A DNA stretch of 38,060 bases from Planctomycetia bacterium (GCA_030527105.1 JAUNBK010000008.1:1-38060); one strand, 5' to 3'. Shown: positions 7,777-16,254, counted from the stretch's first letter. Notes: generated by a model from the sequence alone, not told the origin. Numbers and translations: made by a program.

Positions 7777-8076
7777 TCAAAAACCAAGGCACATATCGTC
7801 TTGGATTGAATCCAATAACTTCGTTTGTTGAACTTTTTCACCTGTCGGACCATAAAACAGTACCTGATTTTTTTCCAACTCCCAAATGGCAGTGAATTTC
7901 ACCATTCGAGGTCCGTGGAGGCAGTAAAAAATACCGCATGGTCGATCTCCACGTTTTAAGAGACGTTTCGTCATTCGAAACGCATCTCGCTTGAGTTGAT
8001 TGTGAACACACAGCGTCTCGTTCACATAGTCACAAAGTTCAGAACAATTGCTAATTCTGAGCTGGCAGCAGACCAT
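7777..8076 (-). CDS. Conserved small protein upstream of csrA
   Basis: A 99-residue soluble protein with three Cys in the first 15 residues (VCCQLRISNCSEL), then CVHNQLKRDAFRMTKRLLKRGDRPCGIFYCLHGP, and a beta-rich end (VKFTAIWELEKNQVLFYGPTGEKVQQTKL). I recognise no named family. AGGAG lies 6 nt before the ATG, so it is a well-translated gene, and it is followed after 20 bp by csrA. That spacing suggests a role linked to CsrA, for example as a protein partner like FliW, but the sequence does not resemble FliW. The function is unknown. Confidence 0.75.
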   Translation of the reverse strand: MVCCQLRISNCSELCDYVNETLCVHNQLKRDAFRMTKRLLKRGDRPCGIFYCLHGPRMVKFTAIWELEKNQVLFYGPTGEKVQQTKLLDSIQDDMCLGF

Positions 8077-8540
8077 TACGACTCCTCTCTTCCGTTGGTG
8101 ATCTGCGGACCATCTTTCCCGAACATGTGTCTCTCAACAAAAAACGCGCATCAAATGCCTTTCGATTTTGCGTCCCTCGCTACTATGTATCGTGGAAATC
8201 CAGTCCGTTTTTTATGTTTTTTTTATCTTGACTTTTGTTCCTCTTGCATAAGATAGGAAAATTTGCGAAACTCTTCCTTCTTAAAATTATAGACAATATC
8301 GGATATATAAGGAGCTTTAGTTTATGCGCAGACTGCCCATTTTGCGCCCTTTTCGCCTTATATTTTCTTTTAAATTTCGCTCTGCGCCGATTGTAAAACT
8401 TGCAAAGATTTTTTTGAATGACACTTTTGGGCGGTTCAAGAGCGTGCGGCGGAGTAGTTCGAAAAATTTTTTCGAGTTTTTTCTCTTTTTTGGGAAAACC
8501 ACCACTGAGCAAGACCAGCGGAGCGGAGAAAAAACGTTCC
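8077..8540. other. AT-rich intergenic region
   Basis: No supported gene. A plus-strand TTGACT (8229) with a TAAGAT 15 nt later and an AAGGAG before an ATG at 8324 look like expression signals, but the frame that follows runs antisense through the sialidase remnant and has no recognisable product. Confidence 0.5.
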
Positions 8541-9086
8541 TTACGCACGGGCGAGGAATGGGGGACGTTCAAAATTCTTTGGAGCCGAGAACGAAGGGCG
8601 AAGCCCGGAGTTCCAGATGGTTGGGAGAATCGTTCGGTCCTCCCTTCCAAAGAGCAGTCCGGTCTTGGAATCGTGCGCTTCCGACCACGTTTTTCCATTG
8701 TCTTTCGACTGATGAATGACGGTGCATTTGCGCGAGACGTTCCCGACGCCATTGTCCCAACCGATCGCCCAGACCAACGTTGGCGTAGAACATCATCGCA
8801 CTTCGCATCCTGAGAATGATTGCCACCTGCGTCCACGTCGCTCCTTTGTCTGCCGACTCGAAAACGAGCGTCATGTTGCCGGGACTGTTTTTCCCGAGCC
8901 AACCGTGTGAGGCAAGCCACGTTCCGTTCGGTAAAATTTCAAAGCTTGGCGAACCAACGTGAATTGTCTTGAAATCGGGACTTCGTCGATCACGATTCCT
9001 GGCGGTGGCTGCGCAGAATCCTCCGCAAGTGTACGAGCGCATGACGCCAAAGTGAAAAACGAATACCAAAACGAACGATAAAACAT
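8541..9086 (-). pseudogene. Sialidase/BNR-repeat glycosidase, frameshifted and truncated
   Basis: Three pieces in two frames together make one sialidase-like start. Piece one (from 9086) has a signal-like N-terminus and GIVIDEVPIS. Piece two, one frame over, has VGSPSFEILPNGTWLASHGWLG and the first Asp box SADKGATW. Piece three, back in the first frame, has WAIGWDNGVGNV and a second Asp box SKDNGKTW. The two shifts lie near 8965 and 8780 and compensate each other. The remainder of the expected propeller blades is missing after about 8570. The ATG at 9086 has AGGAG 6 nt upstream, which is part of repeat copy 4. Sequencing error could explain the shifts but not the missing C-terminal half. Confidence 0.75.
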
Positions 9087-9090
9087 AAAG

Positions 9091-9190
9091 ACTCCTCTAA
9101 AATTTCCGGTGCCGTCCGCCGTTGGAGCTACGCACCACGGCTCGCAAAGCGTCGCGTGAAACGGAAATTTTATAGGAGAACGAGTATAAT
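9091..9190 (-). repeat. Dispersed palindromic repeat, copy 4
   Basis: Reverse-orientation copy with nearly symmetric ends: CTCCTCTAAAATTTCCGG on the left and CGGAAATTTTATAGGAGAACGAGTATAAT on the right in two adjoining parts. The core is the conserved GTTGGAGCTACGCACCACGG. It abuts the start codon of the sialidase remnant. Confidence 0.9.
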
Positions 9191-9326
9191 ACGGCAACTC
9201 ACACCGAGGATGAGGATCTGTCCGACATTTTCGCAACAAAAATGAGTAGAGAAGTGGGGAAACCTGCGAAGAGAAGTATAAATCCTGCTCCCATAGAAAA
9301 TTCCCCCTTATCTCCACTCATTGCCT

Positions 9327-11306
9327 TTAGTTGTTCGCCTCGCGCTCAAAACGAAGAAGCCGAGCACTATTAATTATGACGAACGCCTCGCCAACGTTGT
9401 GAAGCAGCGCGCCTGCCAGCGGATGCACGAGACCAAGCGACGCGAACCAGACGAAGAAAAACGTCATGGCAACGCCAGCGAGAATATTCACGTGAATCGT
9501 CATTTGTGTCGCGCGCGCCAGTCGAATCGTGAGCGGCAGTCGGCGCAAATCGTTCGTCATGAGCGCAATGTCGGCACTCTGGAGCGCAATATCGCTTGCG
9601 ACCGCGCCGAGAGCGATTCCAACGTCGCCACTTGCGAGCGCGGGCGCATCATTCACGCCGTCGCCAACCATCATCACGGAGCGGTCGTTTTCCTTCTCCG
9701 CATGAACCACATCCAACTTCTGAGCCGGCAACACTTCTGCGATCACCTGATCGACCTGCAAGAATCGTCCGATCTCTTGCGCTGCCGCGCGACGGTCGCC
9801 CGTCAGAAGGACACAGCGCTCAATCCCCAACTCGCGAAGCTCCTGGATCGCCTCGCGCGCCTCGGGACGTGGTTTGTCCGCCAAGAGAAAACACCCGGCA
9901 ACCACCGGTTGCACCACTCCATTCTCGTCTTTCACGAGCCGACCAAGCCAAACGGTCGTACCGATGAAACCAACGGGGATATCCTTCGCGCAGTCGCTAA
10001 TGTCGAAGCCGACCTCCGCGAGCCACTCGAGACGCCCCAAATAGGACGTTTCGGAGGGTTCTTGCAAGAACACACCTTTGCCCGGTGCCTCTTGAATCGA
10101 CGCGACGGGTGGCGCAAGGAGCGTAATTTCGCGCGTTTCCGCAGCTGCCACGATCGCCCTGGAGGCGGGGTGGCGCGACCCGATTGCGCAGCGCAGCGCC
10201 TCTTCGATCAGCTGATCCTCCGACTCCGCCTGACGCAAAATCGTGCCGGAGAGTTCGAGATGCCCAATCGTGACGGTGCCGGTTTTGTCCAAAACGACCG
10301 TGTCGACTTCCGCAACCGCCTCGAGGAACTTCGTGTTTTTGATGAGGATACCCAATTTCGACGCAGCGGCGAGGGCGGCGACCATTGCCGTTGGTCCTGC
10401 CAAAATCAACGCGCCGGGACAGCCCACAACCAACACCGTGACGGCGCGGTTCATGTCTCGCGTAAGGAAGAGCACCACGCCCGCCACCGTCAAAATAATC
10501 GGAACATAATACGTTGCGTACTTTTCGATCAATTTCATCACGGGGGTTTTGGACTGTTCCGCCTCGCGCAACAATTCGACGACGCGACCCAATGCGGTTT
10601 TTTCGCCCGTTTTCGTCACTTTAATTTTGAGGACACCCGTCATATTAATCGTTCCCGCGAACACGCCCCGTCCCGGCTCGACGTCCTCCGGGATCGACTC
10701 GCCCGTGATGGACGACTGGTCGATTGTCGAAATGCCCTCCAAAACGTCGCCATCCGCCGCGATAATATCGCCCGGTTTGACGAGAATGACGTCTCCCACC
10801 TTGAGGTCCGAGGGGGCGACGATTTTCTCCTCGCCTGAGGGCAAAAGGAGTGTGGTGTCCCGTGCCTGCAAGGTTTTTAGCCCCTCAATGGCAGCCTGAG
10901 CACCCAAAATGCTGCGTTCCTCGAGGAAGTGTCCGATATTCATAATGATCGGAATGAGCGTTGCGATAACGTATTGCTCCGTCATCATGGCGGCGAGGGT
11001 GGCGAGCGCGACAAGCTGCTCCGTCATTGCGTGTGCGCTGGTGTCTCGAGAGAATATGCCATGAATCGCGGCGGCAAAAATCGGCGTCGCGACGATCATT
11101 GCCGCGATCATGATGATAAAATCCGCCACGTTGCTCATACTGGGGGCACCATACCATTTTTGGCAGAGACCCAACATGAGCAGCCCGCCGGAGAACATCG
11201 CGGAACCGAGCTGAATGACGATTCGCACGCGTTCCATGAAGGTGAGCGGAACTTCCAAATCTTGGACTCGTTTCGACGCGATATTTTCAAAGGTAGTCGA
11301 ACTCAT
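9327..11306 (-). CDS. P1B-type heavy-metal-transporting ATPase with CPG motif
   Basis: A 659-residue P-type ATPase. Membrane segments lie near residues 30-48, 61-83 and 97-125; the actuator loop has TGES at 201-204; the metal-site helix has CPG at 296-298 where most P1B pumps have CPC; the phosphorylation motif DKTGT is at 340-344 (Asp340); the soft-metal-pump HP pair is at 379-380; TGD at 502 and GDGVND at 548-553 complete the catalytic set. The last helices contain NILAG and HNVGEAFVIINSARLL. There is no N-terminal metal-binding domain. The enzyme should move a transition metal across the inner membrane at the cost of ATP; the ion is unclear. It overlaps the upstream SPFH gene by ATGA and has AGGAGG 7 nt before its start, so the two are translationally coupled. 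Confidence 0.92.
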   Translation of the reverse strand: MSSTTFENIASKRVQDLEVPLTFMERVRIVIQLGSAMFSGGLLMLGLCQKWYGAPSMSNVADFIIMIAAMIVATPIFAAAIHGIFSRDTSAHAMTEQLVALATLAAMMTEQYVIATLIPIIMNIGHFLEERSILGAQAAIEGLKTLQARDTTLLLPSGEEKIVAPSDLKVGDVILVKPGDIIAADGDVLEGISTIDQSSITGESIPEDVEPGRGVFAGTINMTGVLKIKVTKTGEKTALGRVVELLREAEQSKTPVMKLIEKYATYYVPIILTVAGVVLFLTRDMNRAVTVLVVGCPGALILAGPTAMVAALAAASKLGILIKNTKFLEAVAEVDTVVLDKTGTVTIGHLELSGTILRQAESEDQLIEEALRCAIGSRHPASRAIVAAAETREITLLAPPVASIQEAPGKGVFLQEPSETSYLGRLEWLAEVGFDISDCAKDIPVGFIGTTVWLGRLVKDENGVVQPVVAGCFLLADKPRPEAREAIQELRELGIERCVLLTGDRRAAAQEIGRFLQVDQVIAEVLPAQKLDVVHAEKENDRSVMMVGDGVNDAPALASGDVGIALGAVASDIALQSADIALMTNDLRRLPLTIRLARATQMTIHVNILAGVAMTFFFVWFASLGLVHPLAGALLHNVGEAFVIINSARLLRFEREANN

Positions 11307-12337
11307 TGCTGCACCTCCTCTTCATCAGACAAAATAATTCTCGAATTCGGCGGCGCGACCCGCAGTTTGCCCACGTTCGACCAAATCTGCTCCATCGTCT
11401 CGGCATACATACGCTGCCACGTTTGCTCTGGTCTGTCGCAAAATTCACGATAGAGCGCGAGGAACTGCGCCTGTTCGTTTTTCGCCTCGGTCGTCACTGC
11501 AAGATGGAAGTTTTTCGCGTCCGTCAGTCGATTGTCCACTTCGCGCATGGCGGCGGAGACGAGTGCGTTCGCCTCTTTTTGCGCCTGAGAAAGTCTCGCT
11601 TGATTCGTGATGTCCGTCGATTGAAGGTTTTCAATGTCCGCCTTTATGTGCCTCGGATAGTGCATACCCGTGAATTCGACGCCCGTGATCGTGATTCCGC
11701 ACTCGATTCGATCCAACTTTTGCTGCGTTCTCTCGGCAGCAAGCTGGCTCAAGCTCTCCTGAACGAGAATCGGCTCCCCCCCCGCAGGGTTCGGAACCTC
11801 GACGACTCTCTGCGTTCGAACCGCTTGGTCGCCCGACCATGTGGCGGCGGTCTCCGACAGCGCGGCAAGGAAGACGGAACGAATCATCGTCTCCGCGTCC
11901 GAAATATCGAAGTGAAAGACGCTTGGATTCGTGATTTTATACTTCACGACCACATTGGCTTGCACGATATTGTTGTCTCCCGTGAGGCAGTACCCTTCCG
12001 TGACGGGATCAATGGCGTTTGTGTCCGCGCCCGCTTGTTCCCACGACGCCCACACGTCGCTCACGAGGAGCCGTTGTTCTTCTTCGGCAGGAATTTCGAC
12101 AAGCTGATCGATAGGATAAGGAAACGCCAACACGAACCCAGGTCCACGCTGCGGCACCTCTTCGGAATAGGGAATCAGCTTTCCAAAACGGGTGAGCAAT
12201 CCGACGTTTTTCGGCTTAACGCTTCCGATGCCGGACAGCCAGAAGAGCGCAATCAAAACGAGCGCCGCGATGTGGAAAAGTTTCATTCCCGCATCGACCC
12301 CTTGAAAGAGGATTTTTCCTGGTTTTCTACGACTCAT
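11303..12337 (-). CDS. SPFH/Band 7 protein, HflK-like
   Basis: A 344-residue protein with one N-terminal membrane segment (about residues 18-36) and an SPFH domain after it: VGLLTRFGKL, GPGFVLAFPYPIDQLVEIP, VVVKYKITNPSVFHF. A long Ala/Gln/Glu-rich helix with QARLSQAQKEANALVSAAMREV is the coiled-coil region by which HflK/HflC proteins form ring-like cages. In better-known bacteria HflKC regulates the FtsH protease; no ftsH is in this window. Its stop overlaps the ATPase start. The third SPFH gene of this cluster; the gap to the second (12389) is 51 bp. Ribosome binding site weak. Confidence 0.85.
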   Translation of the reverse strand: MSRRKPGKILFQGVDAGMKLFHIAALVLIALFWLSGIGSVKPKNVGLLTRFGKLIPYSEEVPQRGPGFVLAFPYPIDQLVEIPAEEEQRLLVSDVWASWEQAGADTNAIDPVTEGYCLTGDNNIVQANVVVKYKITNPSVFHFDISDAETMIRSVFLAALSETAATWSGDQAVRTQRVVEVPNPAGGEPILVQESLSQLAAERTQQKLDRIECGITITGVEFTGMHYPRHIKADIENLQSTDITNQARLSQAQKEANALVSAAMREVDNRLTDAKNFHLAVTTEAKNEQAQFLALYREFCDRPEQTWQRMYAETMEQIWSNVGKLRVAPPNSRIILSDEEEVQQ

Positions 12338-12388
12338 ATTTTTATTCCGCTTTTTTGATTTTTGAAGTATTTATGCCCATCCCATCGA

Positions 12389-13609
12389 CTAGCCCCGTCG
12401 TTTGAGTGCGCGAATTGCGTACTCTGCCGACTCTTGACTCACGGGGGGAAGATGAAACCAAAGCGCCGACGAGTCCGGTGTGGTCTCAGGATTCAGCGGC
12501 GGGAGTGCCGCAGGCGCAGGGATTGGAGCCGCTGGTGACGTAGGTCCCGCTGGAGCAGGAGCCGGGGTGGCGTCCACTGGTGGGAGTCCTTCCGTCGTCG
12601 GCGTAATGAGCGGCAGCGCCGGGAGAGTCTCCAAGGAGGGTTGAATATTCGCCTTCGCTTCATCGAGCTTCGGCATCTCAAAAAGTGGTCCAAAGAGCGC
12701 GTTGTCGTTGCGCAAAATAAGTGTCGTTCGGTCGCTAATCGTCCGCCTCATCGCCTCCATTTTTCTCCAAAATTCATAGAACTTCGGATTTATATTCTGC
12801 GTTTGAGCACGAATCGCGGCAGCTTCGTTCTCCGCGCGGCTTCGAATCGCCTGCGCCTCGGTATTTCCCCGCTCAATCGTGGCGGAAGCGAGTTTTGCCG
12901 CCTCGTTCTGAATTTTCGTGACTTCCAACTGACCCTGCTCGCGAAGGATGCCGATTTCTTTGTCGCGATCCTGCCTCATGCTATTGATGATAGCCGTGCT
13001 GTTTTCCTCGGGCAGAGCGATTCTTTGGATTCCGACCTGCACGACGTGGACGCCAAATTTGTCCCCCACCTCTTTCTCAATGTTCTCGCAAATTTGCGCT
13101 TCCACCTCGTCCGTTTTGATTTGCGAGGCGTCCGTGGAAACAAAAGCGGAGAGGTCGTACTTCCCTTTCATAACGTTCACTTGGTTGATCACGGAAGTTT
13201 GCAAACTTTTTTGCGCCGCCTCCACATCTCCCAGCGACTTCAAAAACTGGAGCGGCTCGTCCACTTCCCACACCATGTACGCAATGATAATGACGCTTTT
13301 ATTGTCTTTCGTCACAACCTGAACGTGCGGCGTGCTAAATATCCTTTTGCGAATATCCACGCTGTGCGTTCGATCAATCGGCCAAGGTAGTTTGAAATGC
13401 AAACCCGGTTCCGACACCGTGCGAATTGGGTTGTCGAATCGCGTCACGATCACGTTCTCGGTCTCGGACACTTGAAACGTCATGCCGTTCGCGATGAGCA
13501 TTGCAACGATAAGTAAAGAAACCACGACACGAAAAACAAACGCCGCGGGAGAAAGTCGATTCTCCGGGTCCGATGCATGGTGATGATGGTGGTGATGATG
13601 TTCTGACAT
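12389..13609 (-). CDS. SPFH/Band 7 protein, HflC-like, with natural His8 N-terminus
   Basis: A 406-residue protein beginning MSEHHHHHHHHASD, eight consecutive histidines encoded by mixed CAT and CAC codons. A membrane helix follows (about residues 24-44), then the SPFH domain: ETENVIVTRFDNPIRTV, GLHFKLPWPIDRTHSVDIRKRIF, and the HflC-type coiled coil SMRQDRDKEIGILREQGQLEVTKIQNEA in its two adjoining parts. The last 90 residues are Pro/Ala rich with PAPAPAGP repeats and likely disordered. GGAG lies 6 nt before the ATG. The His run would face the cytoplasm if the topology is N-in. Next to a metal pump it may bind a transition metal, which is inference. Confidence 0.88.
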   Translation of the reverse strand: MSEHHHHHHHHASDPENRLSPAAFVFRVVVSLLIVAMLIANGMTFQVSETENVIVTRFDNPIRTVSEPGLHFKLPWPIDRTHSVDIRKRIFSTPHVQVVTKDNKSVIIIAYMVWEVDEPLQFLKSLGDVEAAQKSLQTSVINQVNVMKGKYDLSAFVSTDASQIKTDEVEAQICENIEKEVGDKFGVHVVQVGIQRIALPEENSTAIINSMRQDRDKEIGILREQGQLEVTKIQNEAAKLASATIERGNTEAQAIRSRAENEAAAIRAQTQNINPKFYEFWRKMEAMRRTISDRTTLILRNDNALFGPLFEMPKLDEAKANIQPSLETLPALPLITPTTEGLPPVDATPAPAPAGPTSPAAPIPAPAALPPLNPETTPDSSALWFHLPPVSQESAEYAIRALKRRG

Positions 13610-13628
13610 GAAACACTCCGTAGTATTT

Positions 13629-13737
13629 TATAATGATTCTTGTTTGAATTTCCGTTTTTGTCCGCCGTTGGAGCTTACGCACCACGGCTCGCAAAACGTC
13701 GCGCAAAACGGGAATTTTAAACGACGATGAGTATAAT
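13629..13737 (-). repeat. Dispersed palindromic repeat, copy 5
   Basis: Reverse-orientation copy between the first and second SPFH genes, so it probably lies within one transcript. Arms CCGTTTT (13652-13658) and AAAACGG (13705-13711) pair; TATAAT-like hexamers stand at both ends. Confidence 0.9.
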
Positions 13738-13784
13738 TAAAAATCTCAAATAATCAAATGATCCAACACGCAAACGAACGTCTC

Positions 13785-15641
13785 TCATTGGGCACGAATG
13801 AGCGCGCGTGAGGCGTCATCTCGTTGTTCTCGATCCTGCATGTCGTACAGGACTTCAATCGAATCGTCTGTGATGATTAATCGTTTGCGCGCCAAAATAT
13901 CCTGAACGGCATTGAGCCAGTAGCGCAATTGGAAGCACTCTGGATTCAAGTCGAACGACTTCCCAACGGCGAGGAGTTCAAACGTTTCCGCACGCGCGGT
14001 TCCGACGTTTTGTGTCGCGACGACTTCCGCCTGCGTGAGGATGTTCGAATATTGCTGCTGCGCCTGAAGGAGTTGGACTTCGTACTCTTTCTCCGCGCGC
14101 ACGATCATTCTTTTCTTATCGATGCCAGCGGAAATCAATTCAAGATATCCTTTTGCCGCCTCGCCCGTTGGTGGATGAAGGTTCAGCATGGAGACCTCGA
14201 CAATCTCGACGCCCATTTTGTTTCCATCCATATACTTTTGGAGGCGATCGTGCAGTTCTTTCGCGAACAAATCACGCTGAATGGAGAAAATCTCCGCGAG
14301 CGTCGCCTTGTGCGTCAACTCCGTGAGGCACCGTGTCGCGAACGTGTAGACGACATCCTGCGGATTTTGGAATTGTTTGACGTACTCGAAAAATCCCCCT
14401 GGATCCTCTTTGATTTTGTAGTGCACCATGATGTGGATCACGATCGAACGATTGCCCGATTCGAGAAGGAGTTCGTATTCTTTGCCATGCTTTCTGGACC
14501 ACAAAAAGGAGAGTTGTTCCGTATTGCTTTGGTCGAACCCGACAGGGAGCATTTCGACTTTTTTGACGGGATACGTCTGCACGCTTCCGAAGGGGTAGGG
14601 CAGTTTCAAATGGAGTCCCGGCTGGATGATTTCTTCGTGAATTTTCCCAAAATCGCGTCGGACGCCGAATTCGTTAAGCTGCACGACATACAACGACGAG
14701 AGCGCCCACCACGTGAACAAAACGAGAACGAGCGCAGGAAAAGTCGATCTTGCCACGAAACGAATCGCCCAAGAGGAACGAAAACTCACGCCCCACTTTT
14801 GTTCCAACATGAAAAAGAAACTCTGAATAGGATTACCACGGACGAAAATCATATACCGCAGGAAGACGGAGATTGGCGTCGTGAACGAGTCGCTTTGCGT
14901 GCGGGTTGTCATCCAACCGATCACGAGGCGTGTCATTAATTCCAAGAGCGCGGCAAGCACCCAAAAGAATATGACCCACGCGAATGGAGCTTCGCAACAG
15001 CCGGCAAGATTGGGATCTAATTTTCCCAAGCCGGACTCGACGAGCAGGACGAGCGAGGCGATTCCCAACCACCAGCAGGATTCCCACGCGCACTCACCCA
15101 ACGTGCGCAATTCCTTATCCTCAACGCCCTCTTCTTCTGCCGCGAGACGATACGTTCGCGCTACCATAAGCCAAATAATGCACGCGCCCGCGCAAAGGAT
15201 GGAGGCGAGGACGAGATGATTCTGGGGAATATACATCATCTTTTCGCCCGTCCACGTTGCCGCCATATAGAGCGCCGCAATCGTCAAAATAGCGCAGGGG
15301 AGCAAGCCAAGGAGGAAGAAATGGACAATTTTCTTTTGATCGAATTCAATCTCGTAAGGGTTTTCGACGTTTTCGCCCCAGTCAGGTTTGCGCCATTGGC
15401 GAATTTCGAGGAGTTTTTTGCGCATTCTGCCTGCGTCGATCCTCAAAACAGCGCTGAGGAATCCGATCCAGAGAGGCAAACTCAATGCCGCCAGGAGAAG
15501 CGAGCCGGCTCCATAAATTTTCGTCCCATAGAGCGTGAGAATCGTGGCGCACCCGAACGACAAACAAGCCGACGTCCAGACCAAGCCGCGCCACCCATCG
15601 TCTGCTGCGCCAGTAGGCGTCGTGTTCTCGTGATTTGACAT
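13785..15641 (-). CDS. SPFH/Band 7 (HflK-like) protein with extra polytopic membrane domain
   Basis: A 618-residue protein. The first half holds several hydrophobic segments (for example FGCATILTLYG, LLLAALSLPLWIGFLSAVL, VHFFLLGLLPCAILTIAALY, LASILCAGACIIWLMVA, FAWVIFFWVLAALLELM), about six membrane passes. One more helix (ALVLVLFTWWALSSLYVV) precedes the SPFH domain: LNEFGVRRDFGKIHEE, GLHLKLPYPFGSVQTYPVKK, IVIHIMVHYKI. The end has the coiled coil RAEKEYEVQLLQAQQQYSNI. Ordinary HflK has only one helix. The start at 15641 is chosen because an in-frame extension to 15734 is just translated repeat DNA; GAAGGA for this start comes from repeat copy 6. It is the first of four genes with the same direction. 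Confidence 0.85.
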   Translation of the reverse strand: MSNHENTTPTGAADDGWRGLVWTSACLSFGCATILTLYGTKIYGAGSLLLAALSLPLWIGFLSAVLRIDAGRMRKKLLEIRQWRKPDWGENVENPYEIEFDQKKIVHFFLLGLLPCAILTIAALYMAATWTGEKMMYIPQNHLVLASILCAGACIIWLMVARTYRLAAEEEGVEDKELRTLGECAWESCWWLGIASLVLLVESGLGKLDPNLAGCCEAPFAWVIFFWVLAALLELMTRLVIGWMTTRTQSDSFTTPISVFLRYMIFVRGNPIQSFFFMLEQKWGVSFRSSWAIRFVARSTFPALVLVLFTWWALSSLYVVQLNEFGVRRDFGKIHEEIIQPGLHLKLPYPFGSVQTYPVKKVEMLPVGFDQSNTEQLSFLWSRKHGKEYELLLESGNRSIVIHIMVHYKIKEDPGGFFEYVKQFQNPQDVVYTFATRCLTELTHKATLAEIFSIQRDLFAKELHDRLQKYMDGNKMGVEIVEVSMLNLHPPTGEAAKGYLELISAGIDKKRMIVRAEKEYEVQLLQAQQQYSNILTQAEVVATQNVGTARAETFELLAVGKSFDLNPECFQLRYWLNAVQDILARKRLIITDDSIEVLYDMQDREQRDDASRALIRAQ

Positions 15642-15650
15642 ATTTCTCTC

Positions 15651-15749
15651 ATCCTTCTTTAAAATTCCGGTTTTCACGACGTTTTGCGAGCCGTGGTGCG
15701 TTGCTCCGACGGCGGACGGAACCGGAAATTTCAACGAGAAGTATTATAA
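15651..15749 (+). repeat. Dispersed palindromic repeat, copy 6
   Basis: Forward-orientation copy. Arms CCGGTT (15667-15672) and AACCGG (15720-15725) pair exactly; core GAGCCGTGGTGCGTTGCTCC; right end GTATTATAA. Read on the minus strand its left end gives AAAGAAGGA, the ribosome binding site of the HflK-like gene. Confidence 0.9.
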
Positions 15750-16125
15750 ACTCCCCGTCTAAAATCAAAAATCTGCGTTTGTATCGTGACTTATACAACC
15801 CATTTAAGTGTCGATATAAAAGCGAGTCGCGTCTTGGACGCTCGAGTCGAGACAAACATTGATACTCTCTTTACGTTTGCTCTCCTCGAAAGTTCGCAAA
15901 ACCAAGCCACCTTCCACATTATACCACAAAATCGCGCAAATGCAATAATTTGCCCATCTTATAAATGGGAAAATAAGAAGTTTTTTTGGTTGGAAAGATA
16001 CGGTTCGGTTCCTTTGTATCGAAAAAGAGGAATATCGGGGGCGCAGAAGTATCGCACGAAAAAAAGAGTCCCTCCTTGTGAGGGAGAAACTTGGAGCCAA
16101 ATCTTACAACATACGATTCAAAACG

Positions 16126-16233
16126 ATACACTCGCTCTCCTTTAAAATTTCCGGCGTCGTCCGCCGTTGGAGCTGCGCACCACGGCTTGCAAAGCGTCGA
16201 GCCAAGCGGGAATTTTAAAGGAGAACGAGTATA
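16126..16233 (-). repeat. Dispersed palindromic repeat, copy 7
   Basis: Reverse-orientation core with symmetric ends: 16131-16149 and 16211-16229 are inverted repeats matching at 18 of 19 positions (CTCGCTCTCCTTTAAAATT type). It lies just past the end of the kinase gene. Confidence 0.9.
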
Positions 16234-16254
16234 AAACACGACCAACTTTCCTCC

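Larger units (their letters stand above)
15642..16254. other. Intergenic region between two repeat copies
   Basis: Copies 6 and 7 of the repeat flank about 375 bases (15750-16125) in opposite orientation. That inner stretch is AT rich, holds only short frames without ribosome binding sites, and shows no gene or structure I can name. Confidence 0.6.

Noticed and set aside
8324..8719. Plus-strand gene with apparent promoter and ribosome binding site
   Set aside because: The product has no recognisable feature and most of it is antisense to the sialidase remnant.
9321..10838. 505-codon open frame antisense to the P1B ATPase
   Set aside because: The opposite strand carries the full catalytic motif set; this frame is His/Arg rich and featureless.
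13568..13609. His8 run as cloning-vector contamination
   Set aside because: The codons flow into a native SPFH gene within a consistent operon, and no vector sequence is nearby.
15642..15734. N-terminal extension of the HflK-like protein
   Set aside because: These codons are translated repeat DNA (copy 6), and a ribosome binding site supports 15641.
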